Below, piece by piece: positions 25,565-41,195 of a stretch of DNA of 64,000 bases. The notes beneath the pieces are model-generated. The model was not told where the DNA came from and did not search any database. It worked only from the letters and a program-made list of their open reading frames with translations. The position numbers and the translations under genes were made by a program. The first letter of the stretch is position 1. The number at the start of each line of letters is the position of its first letter. The stretch spans positions 3,038,001 through 3,102,000 of the forward strand of contig JAOVFP010000013.1 in NCBI GenBank assembly GCA_025738555.1, written 5' to 3'. Source of the stretch: Cyathus striatus. Its lineage: Eukaryota; Basidiomycota; Agaricomycetes; Agaricales; Nidulariaceae.

Positions 25565-27608
25565 TTATTCATCATCGACACCTTCCTCCCATCCTTTTGA
25601 CCGTTCAATAGCCCGTTGCCATCCTTCCCACTTCTTTTGCCTTTTCTCTTCAGCTAAACTGGGTATGAAATCACGACTTCCTTTGGTATTTACTTCAGCC
25701 AATGAGTCCGGATTGGACAAGTCCCATCCGAATAATTTGAGGGCGGCAGCTGCGCAAATAGCAGACCCCAAAGCTGTGGATTCTCGCATTTCGGGACGAA
25801 TGACGCTGAATCCACCCAAGTCGGCAAGAATGCTCATGGCTAAATCACCATTGGTCATGCCACCGTCAACTTTGAGGTGCTTCAGATCCGTCCCCGAGTC
25901 CAGCTTCATGCTCTCAATGATGGCACGAGTTTGGAACGCGTTTGCTTCCAATGTCGCTCGGGCGATATGCGATGGGTTGGTATACTGAGAAATGCCTATA
26001 GTTTAATGCATTAGTTCAGGGCAAGACTAATGATCGAGAGAAATGACCAACCAATAAGCAAGCCAGCTGCACCAGAATCCCAGTACGGGGCCAATAGTCC
26101 GGAGAACGCGGTGACGAAATAAACGCCTCCTGTCGTGTTCTCCTTTGCAGCAAGGTCATTGACATCGGCAGCTGATGAAATCAAGTTCATGGAGTCACGC
26201 AACCATTTAATTGCACTTCCTGCAACAGCAACTATAGTGAAGAAGTGTAAGCGCAAATACTTGCCAGCTACAAAGAGGATACGTACTACTTCCTTCAAGG
26301 GCGTACACAGGCTTTGCACCAGGTCCAGGCTGATAAGCAACCTGTTGAAGATGAGAAAATGAATGATCGCAGTAGGTAAAAGGGGGTCATACCGTGCTTA
26401 GCAGACCATGGCTGCTTTTGACGATGTCAGAACCAGTACAGAAGAGCAAGAAAGCGCCAGTGCCGTAAGTGCACTTTGCCTCGCCCTGCTTCAGGCACTT
26501 GTTCCCAATCAAAGCAGCCTGCTGATCACCCACAAGACCGCCAATGGGAATGCCGGCCAGAGGACCATATGCGATGTTACCGTAAACCTCGGATGTGGAG
26601 ACAAGCTTGGGCAGAGCGGAACGGCGGAGTGCGAAGAACTCGAGCAACGACGGCTCCCATTGAAGAGTCTTGGTGTTCAAGAGCAGTGTGCGAGAGGCGT
26701 TTGTGACTTCGCTGATGTGGACACCTTTTGGACACCGCCAAGGAGATTCTGCAGAGGAGTGAGCAAGGGATGGGGATAAAATAAAGGAGAGGGGGAAGAC
26801 AAACATATGCTATCCACGATTCGACGGTCCCAAAGAGCAGATCATCGGATTCATGTGCCTTTCCAACATCAGCATAATGATCTATCATCCATCGGAGTTT
26901 GATTGCAGAGAAGTACGTCGAAAGCGGAAGACCTGTTCTGCAAGCGGCCCGCACGTAAATTAACCAATCAACGTGATATTCCAATTCACACCCACATTTC
27001 CCGGAGCGCTTCCACCCCATCGCTGCCTTTCTTCCAAACTCCCTCTTCCACCTGGATCCCAACGTCCCGAAGCTTTGCCTCGTAATGAGCAACTGTGTTC
27101 TTTGTCCGAGAGTCTGTCCACACAATCGCCCTGCAAAGCGGACGCCCCGTTTTCCTACTCCACGCGACCGTGGTCTCGCGCTGATTCGTAATTCCTGTCA
27201 TCGTTATCAGAAGCCAAGTCAGGTGCCAGCAAAGCGCGCGTACCGATGACCTTGATACTCTCCTTCGCCCACCCGGACGCCTCCAGTGACTTTACCGTTT
27301 CCTCCACGCAGAGATCGGCGTGTTGCTGGATTTCGTCTGCGTCGTGTTCATGCCATCTAACCAGCGAGTCAGTCAGTAGTCAGTAACATGTCGCGTACGC
27401 GTACAGTAGACGGCTTACCCAGGATTAGGATAGTATTGGGGGAACTCGAGCTGGTGCTGTGCTATGATGTCCGCATGCTTGTCGAATATAATGAAACGGA
27501 CAGAACTAGGAGTAGGTCAGATGAGAAAGCAAGAGAAAAGAGCAAGAGGACGAACGTGGTACCGCAGTCGAGGGACCCAACGAACTCGCCTTGCCTGAGA
27601 GATGTCAT
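25565..27608 (-). CDS. GUT1: Glycerol kinase (FGGY family)
   Basis: Phosphorylates glycerol to glycerol-3-phosphate, the entry to glycerol use and lipid synthesis. It starts [20 protein letters not shown], continuing [20 protein letters not shown] after a short intron, with the phosphate-1 motif DCGTTS. Then come [40 protein letters not shown] and [20 protein letters not shown]. The C-terminal half has [20 protein letters not shown] (minus strand, about 26090-26160) and [20 protein letters not shown], the adenosine motif, then [20 protein letters not shown]. It ends GWEEGVDDE. At least six exons. It is convergent with DBP9, with about 125 bp between stops. All signature blocks are present, so the enzyme should be functional. 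Confidence 0.92.
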
Positions 27609-27928
27609 GAATCTTTGCTGCGATAGAAAATGGGGGAAGCGGGGAGAAGGGGAGAATGGGGAAAAAAGGGGGATGGCCGCTTTAAAAAGCCGTGAAGGGC
27701 TCCATACGGACGCAGCCAGCTATAGCATCTTCCGGGAAACATGAATATGCCAGCTGAGAGTCCGTAACTGTTTCTGACCAAACACCGTCCTGAGTCCTCC
27801 TGAGTCTCTGGTCATGCGTAGTAACTTATCTCCATAATCTTTTTAGCGGCCCGTCGTCCCCGCCTTGCAAATTGCACCGGATAATGAATTACACAATATA
27901 TTCCGTCTAACTATTTGTCCTCCACTTA
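27609..27928. other. Intergenic, glycerol kinase upstream region
   Basis: 320 bp separate the GH47 copy 2 stop from the GUT1 start, on the same strand. The first part (27620-27690) is G-rich, with runs such as GGGGAAGCGGGGAGAAGG on the plus strand (a pyrimidine tract on the transcribed sense strand), typical of fungal promoters. No gene is seen. Confidence 0.45.
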
Positions 27929-30278
<2,350 letters not shown>

Positions 30279-31032
30279 TTCACAGTCGAGACAAGGCTTC
30301 TACTGCGAAACTCGTGACGAGCTGGCCAGGTTGAAGGGGTGGTATTGCTGAAATCTCTGAGCAAGGAGTAGATAAGATGGCAAGCGAAATATATATACAG
30401 CGTTAAGTAGCTCTGGGATGTTGCGGTGGTCGATGCGCAGCTGCGAGATATCGGACTTGTTGGAGCGCGAACATCGAAGGTAAGTAAATGGCCGAGACGT
30501 TGCGTGACTGCGGCCAATAATAACCAGAGTCGCACGTGCAATTGCTACTGTTAATCTCCAGAATCGTCAAACCTGTACATTGCACAATGCACATGCCACA
30601 GATACAGTATTACTAAATCCCAGCAATGTTTTCATAGAAATGCGCGAGGATAATATTCATGCATCGCCATCGTTTCCGTGGTAGCTCACGAACTACGCCA
30701 TCTAAGTATTCTATTTATAAGTCCGTGGTCTCAACGATGATGATTCCGAACAGCAGGAAGTGCGATATGTTGGATTAAGGTTGGAGGCAGACCACCGATA
30801 TACTGATATCTGATACAGAGCATTGGTTGATCATAAAGAGATGGAGGATACAAGGAGGTCTGAGGATAAGTATCAAGTATTTGGACAAATTCAGATGTTG
30901 TTCCACATGACTGTAAGCTGAGTTTGAAATTCACCAACGTAAGAGTATTCGGGGCAGTCTGTGCTTACCCTTAGCCAGGCGCTCGCTCTCCTTAGTCCCG
31001 AGCATACCCCAATATCTGCTCACCCAACAATT
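30279..31032. other. Divergent intergenic region, GH47 copy 2 and AP180-like gene
   Basis: About 750 bp between divergent starts. The short frames here (30275-30594, 30731-30937) show no domain or consistent splice structure. Presumed promoters of both genes. Confidence 0.45.
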
Positions 31033-34000
31033 ATGTCCAGCTTTGACAAAGTCGTCAAGCTGGCTTGCAAGCCAAAGGCCGCACCACCTAAGGCTAAGGT
31101 ATGTCTCGTCGTGCGTTCATGCTCTGCCATTCTTCACCAATTCCGAACAACCCCCCCAGTACCTAGATCCTATCATTGCTGCAACCTGGTCCGACGACGG
31201 TGCTGTTCATGACGTTTGCAAAGCGCTTGCCCCTCGATTTCGTGAACCAAATGTCATTGTAAGTTTTGTCCCTATGTATCAATCGGCATCACCCACAATT
31301 TGCAACTTTCACAGGTCGTATTCAAAGCACTGATAGTACTACATACCATGATCAGGAATGGTGCAACAGACAATGTGCTATCTTATTTAACGCAGGCTGA
31401 TGTCTTAAAGCTGAAAAATGTTTCTTCGGGAAACTGGGAAGGTGTGTCTGTCTAAGATATTCCAATACTCTCCTTACTAACTCTGGACCACCCAGGGTAT
31501 TCTGCTCCCCAGAATTTGCAAAACTATGCCATTTATCTAGACGCTCGTATACGTGCTTACCGCGAATTAAAACACGATGCTATCCGCGTTCAGTCCGAGA
31601 CAAACCGTGACATGAGAAACTCTGTTGCAATTGACGAGGAAATACCTCATCGAAAAGAGCAAAGGAATAAGAACAAGACGACATCGACCGCGCCTACAAG
31701 AAGCAAAACTATCATGGGTAGAAAGCTGCGAGTGATGACCGTGGAAAAGGGGCTTTTGAGGGAGACGAAAGCAGTTCATAGTATGGTTGATACCTTAGTT
31801 GAATGTCGGGTGGGTTTAAGTTAACTCTTTAAACGTTGATCTCTGAATACTTATCGTTAATTGCACAATGATCTAGTTTTACTTGGATGACCTTGAAGAT
31901 GAATTAACTATCACTGCCCTGCGAATGTTAGTGAAGGATCTTTTGATTTTATTCCAAGCAGGAAACGAAGGGGTCATTAATGTTCTTGGTAAGTAGTCTA
32001 GTTCTCTAGGTAATATTCCATAGTTGACGTCTATTGGTTGTAGAGCATTACTTTGAGATGTCGCATGTCGATGCTGAGGAGGCGCTTACGATATACCGCC
32101 GTTTCTGCAAGCAAACAGAACACGTTGTGGAATATTTGGGAGTCGCAAAAAAACTGCAAAACCTTCTTAACGTTCCGATTCCAAATCTGAAGCATGTAAG
32201 TTATTTGATAAAAACAATATTGTGCCGAGATTGAACGTTGATCAGGCACCTGTTTCTCTGGCTGGCGCTTTACAAGAGTATCTTGATGATCCTAACTTCG
32301 AACAGAATCGAATCGAATACAGAACTAACAAGGAAGCTGTGGAACGTGGGAATAAGAGGTCTGTACTGGACTCAAGGTCCAGAAAGCAAGAATCGTGTAT
32401 GTTCTTTTCATGCTGGTCTATCGCTTTCTTTCCTGATATCATGATTAGCATCTACATCACGGGCTTCCTCGTCGATGGCTGCATCGAACCAGGGGGATGC
32501 GGCGAATGGATCTGCAAATTCTGGTTTGAAAGAGAACAAGGATATCATTGATTTCTTTTCTGCCATAGAAGAAGAACAGCCTACTATGTTTAATCCACAG
32601 ACCAACAGGTGAGACCCATGTTGTGACATGGTGCTGTCATAAGTCTCATATTCCTCAGCCCTACCGCCGCTTATTTCCAACAACAAGCTGTTTCTAACCC
32701 ATTCGCACAAATGATGGCGAATGGAGGGTTCCCTCAGCAAACGATGTCCGTAGTTTCTCAACCCACTGGATTCTTGATGCCTCAGAATACAGCTGTTCCA
32801 CATGCACCTAATCCCTTCAGTCTCATGCTTCAACAGCAGCAGCAGCAGCAGCTTCAGGTACAGCACCAGCATCAACAACAGCTACAAGTGCAACAACAAC
32901 AACAGCAGCACCAGCAACAGCAACAGCAACAGCAAGCCCAGCAACCGCTGCAGTCACAGTCAACAGGTCAACGTCTTTTTTCGGCGTTTCTCCACCCACA
33001 ACAAACAGGTTTTTTGCAACAGCCTCAGCAAACGGCATTCTTGCAACCTCAAGCGACAGGTGCAAATCCCTTCCGGCAAAGCATGCTTTTCCCTCAATCT
33101 ACCGGGATGCCAGTTATGAACAACGGTGTTGGTCCGCAACCGAATAATTTCATGGAGCAGAATTTTTCCCAACAAGGGCAGAACCAAGCTGCAGCGAGTG
33201 GACCATTCACAGCGTCGGGTTCCTCTTTCTTGAATCAACCTAAATCTCCCTTTGCATCAACAAATATACCCCCTCGTCCATCTTCAACACCGTTAACCTC
33301 GTTTGGAGCATCGTCCTCTAGAACGGGATCACCGCCGGTCGCTCATCCTGTGAAAACCCATCAAACAGGCACAAAGAATCCTTTTGGGCCTGTTGTTACC
33401 GCTCCCCCTCCTGTTCCAAGGCCCCCCACTCTAATGGAATTGGCAATGGGGTCCAATGGGAATATCGGAAATCAAAACGGACAGTCCCTTCAGCAAGCAG
33501 CAACAACAACCACACCAGCAATCTCAGTTCCAACAATCAAACTCCACATCAAATGGTTTCTCATTTGGTTCCAGTGCACTGAATCCTGGAGGAACTGATA
33601 TGTCGAATGTCGCATCATCTTTCTTATTTTCTTCACCTAACTCTACTAGTGCTTCGAATAAACCTAGCAACATCTTTTCCTCGACATCCGCCTCCCCCCT
33701 CACTTCCCAGAACACAGCAACTACAGCAACAGAGTCTACCGCTAGTTCCTTGTTTTCCCTTCGTTTACAAGCGCTTCATTGTCAACACAGCCAACAGGGG
33801 CTTCCACGCCTTCTATCCAACTGTCGGGTCCAGTTAAATCACACGCTACTGGCTTTGCAGGTCTGAAGCCATTCAAACCGACGTCATCGTTTGGCGCTTC
33901 CCTTCTTGAATCGCTTCCTTCCATTCCTGGCTCATCTCCAAATACGCCATCTATTCCCGGAGCAGCGCCCGCCGGTGGCGCGAATACCCAAAGCAATACT

Positions 34001-34324
34001 TCATCTCTCAATCCTAGTTCACAACATATAGGCTTCAGCTCACTCAGTTCTCAATCAACAGGAGCTACCGGTGGTTCATTCACTGGTTCAACCATAGGAC
34101 AGGGTCTTCGTCCACAAATGACAGGAGCGGGGGGTGCTAATCCGTTCCGTCTATCGATGATGACCCAAGGAACAGGTGTACCAAACTTTTCATCTACACT
34201 TGGTTCATCGTCAGGAATGCCTACCACGAACTCCTTTAACTCGAGCTTTGGCTCAGGTGGTGTATTTGGAACTAACGCAACATCGCAACAGCCACAGCAG
34301 AATGGACATTCTTCACTCATCTAG
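31033..34324 (+). CDS. Clathrin adaptor with ANTH domain, AP180/Yap1801-like (two frame breaks in tail)
   Basis: Endocytic adaptor that binds PI(4,5)P2, clathrin and EH-domain proteins at the plasma membrane. The ANTH domain is built from several exons: MSSFDKVVKLACKPKAAPPK, DPIIAATWSDDGAVHDVCKA, VVFKALIVLHTMIRNGATDN, YAIYLDARIRAYRELKHDAI, FYLDDLEDELTITALRMLVK and EALTIYRRFCKQTEHVVEYL. The tail has a Gln-rich block (32829-32965), many QxTGF-type repeats, and NPF motifs (SNPFAQM, PNPFSLM, ANPFRQS, KNPFGPV, ANPFRLS) that would bind Ede1/Eps15 EH domains. The segment at about 33510-33750 reads in a different frame from both sides, so two opposite shifts are implied, at a CAG/CAA run and at a T/C run. 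The end NGHSSLI at 34324 is in the original frame. Confidence 0.88.
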
Positions 34325-34752
34325 TAGATACCACACAGGTGACAGTACCACTTTTTTTTTTTCTTTTTTTTTTCTTACTATTTACCCGGTTATTATTTAT
34401 TCTTTACCTGAGCGTGCTCTCCTTCTCATTTGATTACTATCACCACTACACTTTTACCTTGTAGCAGTTATATTTTTTTAGTACTTGGTTTTATGAGATA
34501 ATGACAATGCATACCTTTATTCTTGCTGTTTGAGAACGTGTTTATGATGAACAAAGAAGCTCGCTTCAAATTTGTACAACGTTTGTTTCGGCTTTATTTT
34601 TCGAAAGTCCGGCTAATTACTTAAATTGGCTGAAGAACAAACTGGAACAAGACGCGCACGAACCGCCATCACCCTTCTCAACACTACCAATCAGTTAACA
34701 CATACTCTCATTATACCTCTTCGATACTACATACCCATAAATTTCTGTTAAA
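34325..34752. other. Intergenic between AP180-like and NASP genes
   Basis: About 430 bp, AT-rich, with a long T-run near 34350-34372 just after the AP180-like stop, then the NASP promoter. No coding or RNA feature is seen. Confidence 0.45.
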
Positions 34753-36263
34753 ATGGCCTCGTAAGTCTGCAAAACTCAGGATTTAAAGGTATTGCATTTC
34801 TTACTATAAGAGTAGAACATCAAAGGAAACTACACCAGTCGTTGAAACTTCTGCGGCTGAAATTACGACTGAAACTGCCATAGAGCAGGCTAAACGCGCC
34901 TTTTCACTCAAAAAATATGAACAGGCTGTCGACTACTACGCAACCGCATTAGAACTTATGTATGTCGCGCTTCTTAATATATTTACGCGCTTTAACCAGC
35001 ATATACGCGTCTTTCATAGCACCAACCAGTTTGGAGATAGTGCTCCGGAAACAGCAGATCTCTACTTCTCCTATGGCAAGGCATTACTTGAAAACGCCAT
35101 CTCTCAAAATTCGGTACTAGGGAAGGAACAGCCGGAAGAGGCTGCAGAGGAGGATACTAAAGGTGTCGTACTATATGGTTTTTAGAGAACTGTTGTTTAC
35201 CTATATACTTGCAGGGTCTGAAACTGGTTTAGGGGGAAAACCTATCTTATCTTTCTCCGGTGACGCGGAAGATGATGATCCTGCTGTCGATCTGCTTGCG
35301 GCCACCGAGGAAGAAAAAGAAGACGAGGATGAAGACGAGGATGAAGATGCTGAACCAGAGGATGATTTCAACGCCGCGTGGGAAGTTCTCGATCTTGCTA
35401 GAGCTATCTACGATAAGCAGAACGATGAAATGAATGAAGAAGAAATAAAGTTAAAGTTAGCCGATACATATATCGCATTGGGAGATGTTTCGTTGGAAAC
35501 AGGTCAGTTGTTCAATTTTAGATTCCACAACCTTGGTGTTCAAAATGGACTATAGAGAAGTTCGATCAGGCTATCACTGACTACGAGGCTGGCTTGGACC
35601 TTAAGCTCAAACTACTTCCGATTTCGTCTCGTCACATAGCCGAAGCTCATTATAAGCTGAGCATGGTCCTTGACTTGACTTCAGGGCGTCTAGCAGATGC
35701 CATAGTCCATGCTGAGAAGGCACTTGAAAGCGTTGAACACCGATTAGCAGAGTTACGGGATGGTCTTTCCGGTCAATTACCACCTCTTCCTGCAGAAGAA
35801 ACCAGCAAAAGGAATCGGACCCCAAAGGAAAGGGGAAGGCAACGGTTACCCGCCTTGTTAGAGATGATCTAGTTCAAAAGATGTCAAAAACCATGATCGA
35901 AACTGAGATTAAAGAACTTTCCGGTTTAAGAGATGATTTGGCACTGAAGGTATGTTCTAATTCAATTTTGCCGATGCAAATACATGAACGAAGATCACTT
36001 AGGTGGAAGAATTGAAAACCACACCGAACGACTCTCTGCAAACATCTGCGCCTGTACTTGTAGCTGAAGCTTTAGATAATGACTTGAACACTGCACCAGC
36101 GTCATCAACGTCGGCGCCTATTGTTGTGAACGATCTCACATCTGTTGTAAAGAAGAAAAAGAAGCCCGCCGAAGACAACTCTGCTTCAAAGCGCAAAGCA
36201 GAAGGAGACGCAGAAGACACCAGTACAGAAAAGAAAGCCCGTTTGGAAGATGTAAGATCATGA
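34753..36263 (+). CDS. NASP/Hif1/Sim3-type histone chaperone (SHNi-TPR), one frame break
   Basis: Nuclear chaperone for histone H3-H4 or CENP-A deposition. Exon 1 is only ATGGCCTC, then SKETTPVVETSAAEITTETA and the first TPR helix EQAKRAFSLKKYEQAVDYYA. ADLYFSYGKALLENAISQNS follows, then a long acidic insert (EEEKEDEDEDEDEDAEPEDD) splitting a TPR, as in the family. DFNAAWEVLDLARAIYDKQN and the SHNi-TPR segment KLADTYIALGDVSLETEKFD continue the fold, followed by HIAEAHYKLSMVLDLTSGRL. After EETSK the frame shifts at an A-run (35807-35810); KESDPKGKGKATVTRLVRDD continues one base away. The C-terminus has a nuclear-signal-like KKKKKPAEDNSASKRKAEGD. It is convergent with PRO2 (115 bp). Confidence 0.87.
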
Positions 36264-36378
36264 TGTTGAGATTGCCATCTGTGTTATTTGGAAGTCTTTC
36301 CTATTGTCCTACGAGAAATATAGTAGACTGTGACCCTATAATAACGACTTCATACAATCTTCCAGAATGATTTACCAT

Positions 36379-37916
36379 CTAAAACGGCGCAGAAGCAGTA
36401 TTGATTGGTTTATGTTTATACTGTTTCTGACCCGTCCCAAAGTCTCCGACAATATGACCTTTTGGATCTTTACTCTTCATCATATACTTATAAATCACGA
36501 GTCCTTCTAGTCCAACAGGACCTCTGGCATGTATTCTCCCCGTGCTAATACCTACTTCTGTGCCAAATCCATACCTAAAACCATCAGCGAAGCGAGTGCT
36601 AGCGTTTACAAATGTGCCGGCAGAATCGACTCCACGGCAGAATTCCGACGCGGATGCGTCGGATTCAGTTACGATAGTGTCAGTGTGATGCGATGAATGC
36701 GAATTGATGAACCTTATGGCAGACTGAAGAGATGGGAGAGAGATGACCGAAATTGTCAAGGATAGATGCTCCGTGGTATAGGAAGACTCGTCTGATTCTT
36801 TTACATGGGTAGTGAAATTTTCCGGTGGGGGAGACAGAGACCTCATGGCGTTGAGAGTCGGAGGATCGCAAAGTAGTTGAACGTTAGCGGCCAATAGCGC
36901 CTTCGCCACTACAGGCCATAATGTATTCACTAGAGATTCGTGAACGATCAAGTTCTCTGCGGCATTACACGCAGAAGGGTAATCTGTCTAGAAAGAGTTT
37001 ATCGTATAGTCATGAAAGTTGAAGGTGAGGCATACCTTCGAGTCGACGACAATCCGTACCGCTTTGTCGGGATCAGCATTCTCATCCAAGTAAACCGAGC
37101 ATAGCCCATCTGCGTGTCCCATGACTGGGATTCTGGTGCTGTTTTGAATACTTTTGACTAGGCTGTTGCTTCCTCTAGGAATAACAAGGTCGATGTACTG
37201 ATCAAGCTCCAGTAAAGAGGAGACTTCAGCACGCGTTTGGACGATTTGGATATAAGTCTCAGGCAACTTTGTCTTCGCAAGGCCAGCGGCAATTGCCTTC
37301 GACAATTGTAAGGTCGATCTGTTGGATTCCTTCCCGCCCTTTAATATAGCAGCATTGCCTAAAATTCTATTTGAATAACTCGACACAAAGAAATGAGAAT
37401 ACGATGAGCAACTTTCCTGACTTGATCGCTAATGTTGCAATGTTAACGACGACTTCTGGACGTGCTTCAAATATTACCAGAAGGACGCCAATCGGGCAAG
37501 AGACACGGTATAAGTCTAGTCCATCGTCAAGTTCACGGGCATAGGTGACAACTCCAGTAGGATCCGGAAGAACCGCAACGTCCAGCACTCCTTGAAGCAT
37601 CGACTCCCATTTGTCGCCTTTTCCAAGATCCAACCTCTTTAACAAGGACTCTGACATACGACCAGCATTGACCTCAATGCGCGCGGCCTGGAATGATATT
37701 GTAAAAACCTATATAATATATATGGTGAGGTTGAGGTAAGGAGCATACCGCTAGATCTTCCTCATTTGCAGACAAGATTTCATCTTTATGTGCAGCCAGT
37801 TCATCGCGGATTGCATGTAACGCAGTAATTCTCTCTGAAGAGGGAATAAGCTGAGATGCTTCGAATGCAGCTTTGGCTGCTTCTGCAATCTCTTGAGAAG
37901 TATTAGTAGCGGACAT
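36379..37916 (-). CDS. PRO2: Gamma-glutamyl phosphate reductase
   Basis: Second step of proline synthesis: NADPH reduction of gamma-glutamyl phosphate to glutamate semialdehyde, in the cytosol. It starts MSATNTSQEIAEAAKAAFEA, then ITALHAIRDELAAHKDEILS. After an intron come RIEVNAGRMSESLLKRLDLG, VLPDPTGVVTYARELDDGLD and CPIGVLLVIFEARPEVVVNI (cofactor region), then GNAAILKGGKESNRST. DLVIPRGSNSLVKSIQNSTR and IPVMGHADGLCSVYLDENAD follow, and the catalytic Cys lies in DYPSACNAAENLIVHESLVN. The C-terminus has NASTRFADGFRYGFGTEVGI and TGRIHARGPVGLEGLVIYKY. A Met six codons upstream (37934) is an alternative start. About four exons. Confidence 0.92.
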
Positions 37917-38218
37917 GATATTGGCGCCTCGCAAATCCTAATTGATTGATTGTTTCCGATGATTGAATCGGCCGAGTCATATCTACATTCCGTCTCCGTT
38001 CCGAACTGTTGAAACGTATGAAAATCGTAACGCATGATCACCAGGACAGAAACGAGTTTCATTTACTCAGAATAATTGAGCGCAGAGTCAAGACAAACGA
38101 ATCTTATAGCCATCCCGAGTACTCAAAACTATTAAACATGATAAAGATGTAATGAAAATTTATTTTGGTCCTGGGTAGCTATGCCTACAGCTAGTCTAAA
38201 GTAATGTCAAAACATCTT
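37917..38218. other. Intergenic, PRO2 upstream and ATP1 3' region
   Basis: 302 bp between two minus-strand genes. No coding potential, repeat or clear binding site is seen. Confidence 0.4.
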
Positions 38219-40345
<2,127 letters not shown>

Positions 40346-40600
40346 GGGGAGGAGGATGAAGAATGGTGAAATGGGTATGAGGAGGCTCGGGAGTAAGGAC
40401 TGAAGGGAAGTTTTCGGTTGTCGTCTTCAATGTCGGCCTTAGTCGGAACATTAAGGCGGAGCTCTAATTTTCCTTTTTTCGCACCTGCCAGACTCCCGTC
40501 TCCTGAAACGCTCCCCATTGGCTTGCTCGCTTCGTCTGAACCGAGCAGGCCTCCCAGAAAATATCGTTCATTCTCTTATCCTCTCTTCGCTGTCCACACC
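40346..40600. promoter_or_regulatory. Shared divergent promoter, ATP1 and mitochondrial bL21
   Basis: 255 bp between divergent starts of two nuclear genes for mitochondrial proteins. Sequence is mixed, with pyrimidine-rich tracts near 40560-40590 just upstream of bL21m. No specific factor site is assigned. Confidence 0.45.
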
Positions 40601-41179
40601 ATGTCCGCCCTCCTGGCCTCGCTCAGGCGTCGTGCGTCTTAATTTCATTACTTTCATTTTATTTTGTTTTCTCTAACACAATCCACAGTCGCCCCCTCGC
40701 GAGCACTCCACACTGCCACCCACCCACCCGCTCCCACCACAACTGCCGCAGCCCTTGAGCTCATCCGCTCGCAGCCCTCCCAATACATCGTTGCCGATTT
40801 CGTAGGAACAAAATACATTCTCACTCCTCGCGACCTCCTCACCGTCCCTCGCCTTCGCGACGTCAAGGTTGGCGACGTCCTCACCCTCGATGCAATCCAT
40901 GAACTCGGCTCGCGTGAATACACTCTTCGCGGCAACCCCATCATACCACCCAGCCGCGTCAAGGTTCAGGCCACCGTGGTAGAACATACCAAGGGAGAGA
41001 TGGAGTATATTTTCAAGAAGAAGAGGAGAAAAGGCTACAGAAAGACTATCCAACACAAGCAGCCGTACACCCGATTACGAATTGGGGAGATAGATATTCT
41101 TACCCCTCTCATAATTTTTTTGCTATTTTTTGTTCGCATGTACACACATTTATTAATCGAGGAATTTAATGGAATATGA
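40601..41179 (+). CDS. Mitochondrial large-subunit ribosomal protein bL21m
   Basis: Component of the mitochondrial 54S ribosomal subunit. Exon 1 (40601 to about 40631) gives MSALLASLRR. After a short intron the frame gives a presequence-like APSRALHTATHPP, then the bL21 fold: AALELIRSQPSQYIVADFVG, TKYILTPRDLLTVPRLRDVK, VGDVLTLDAIHELGSREYTL and VQATVVEHTKGEMEYIFKKK. It closes with the bL21m hallmark RRKGYRKTIQHKQPYTRLRI. After GEID the frame runs on for about 25 hydrophobic residues (PLIIFLLFFVRMYTHLLIEE) to a TGA at 41177-41179. This tail is atypical and may be wrong if an unrecognized intron or a frame error is present. The stop is 16 bp from the PRP40 stop. Confidence 0.87.
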
Positions 41180-41195
41180 AAAATCGCTGCTCTGA

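Noticed and set aside
32802..33238. Ser/Asn-rich and Ala/Val-rich frames in the Gln repeat
   Set aside because: Shifted or antisense readings of the CAG/CAA tract in the AP180-like gene.
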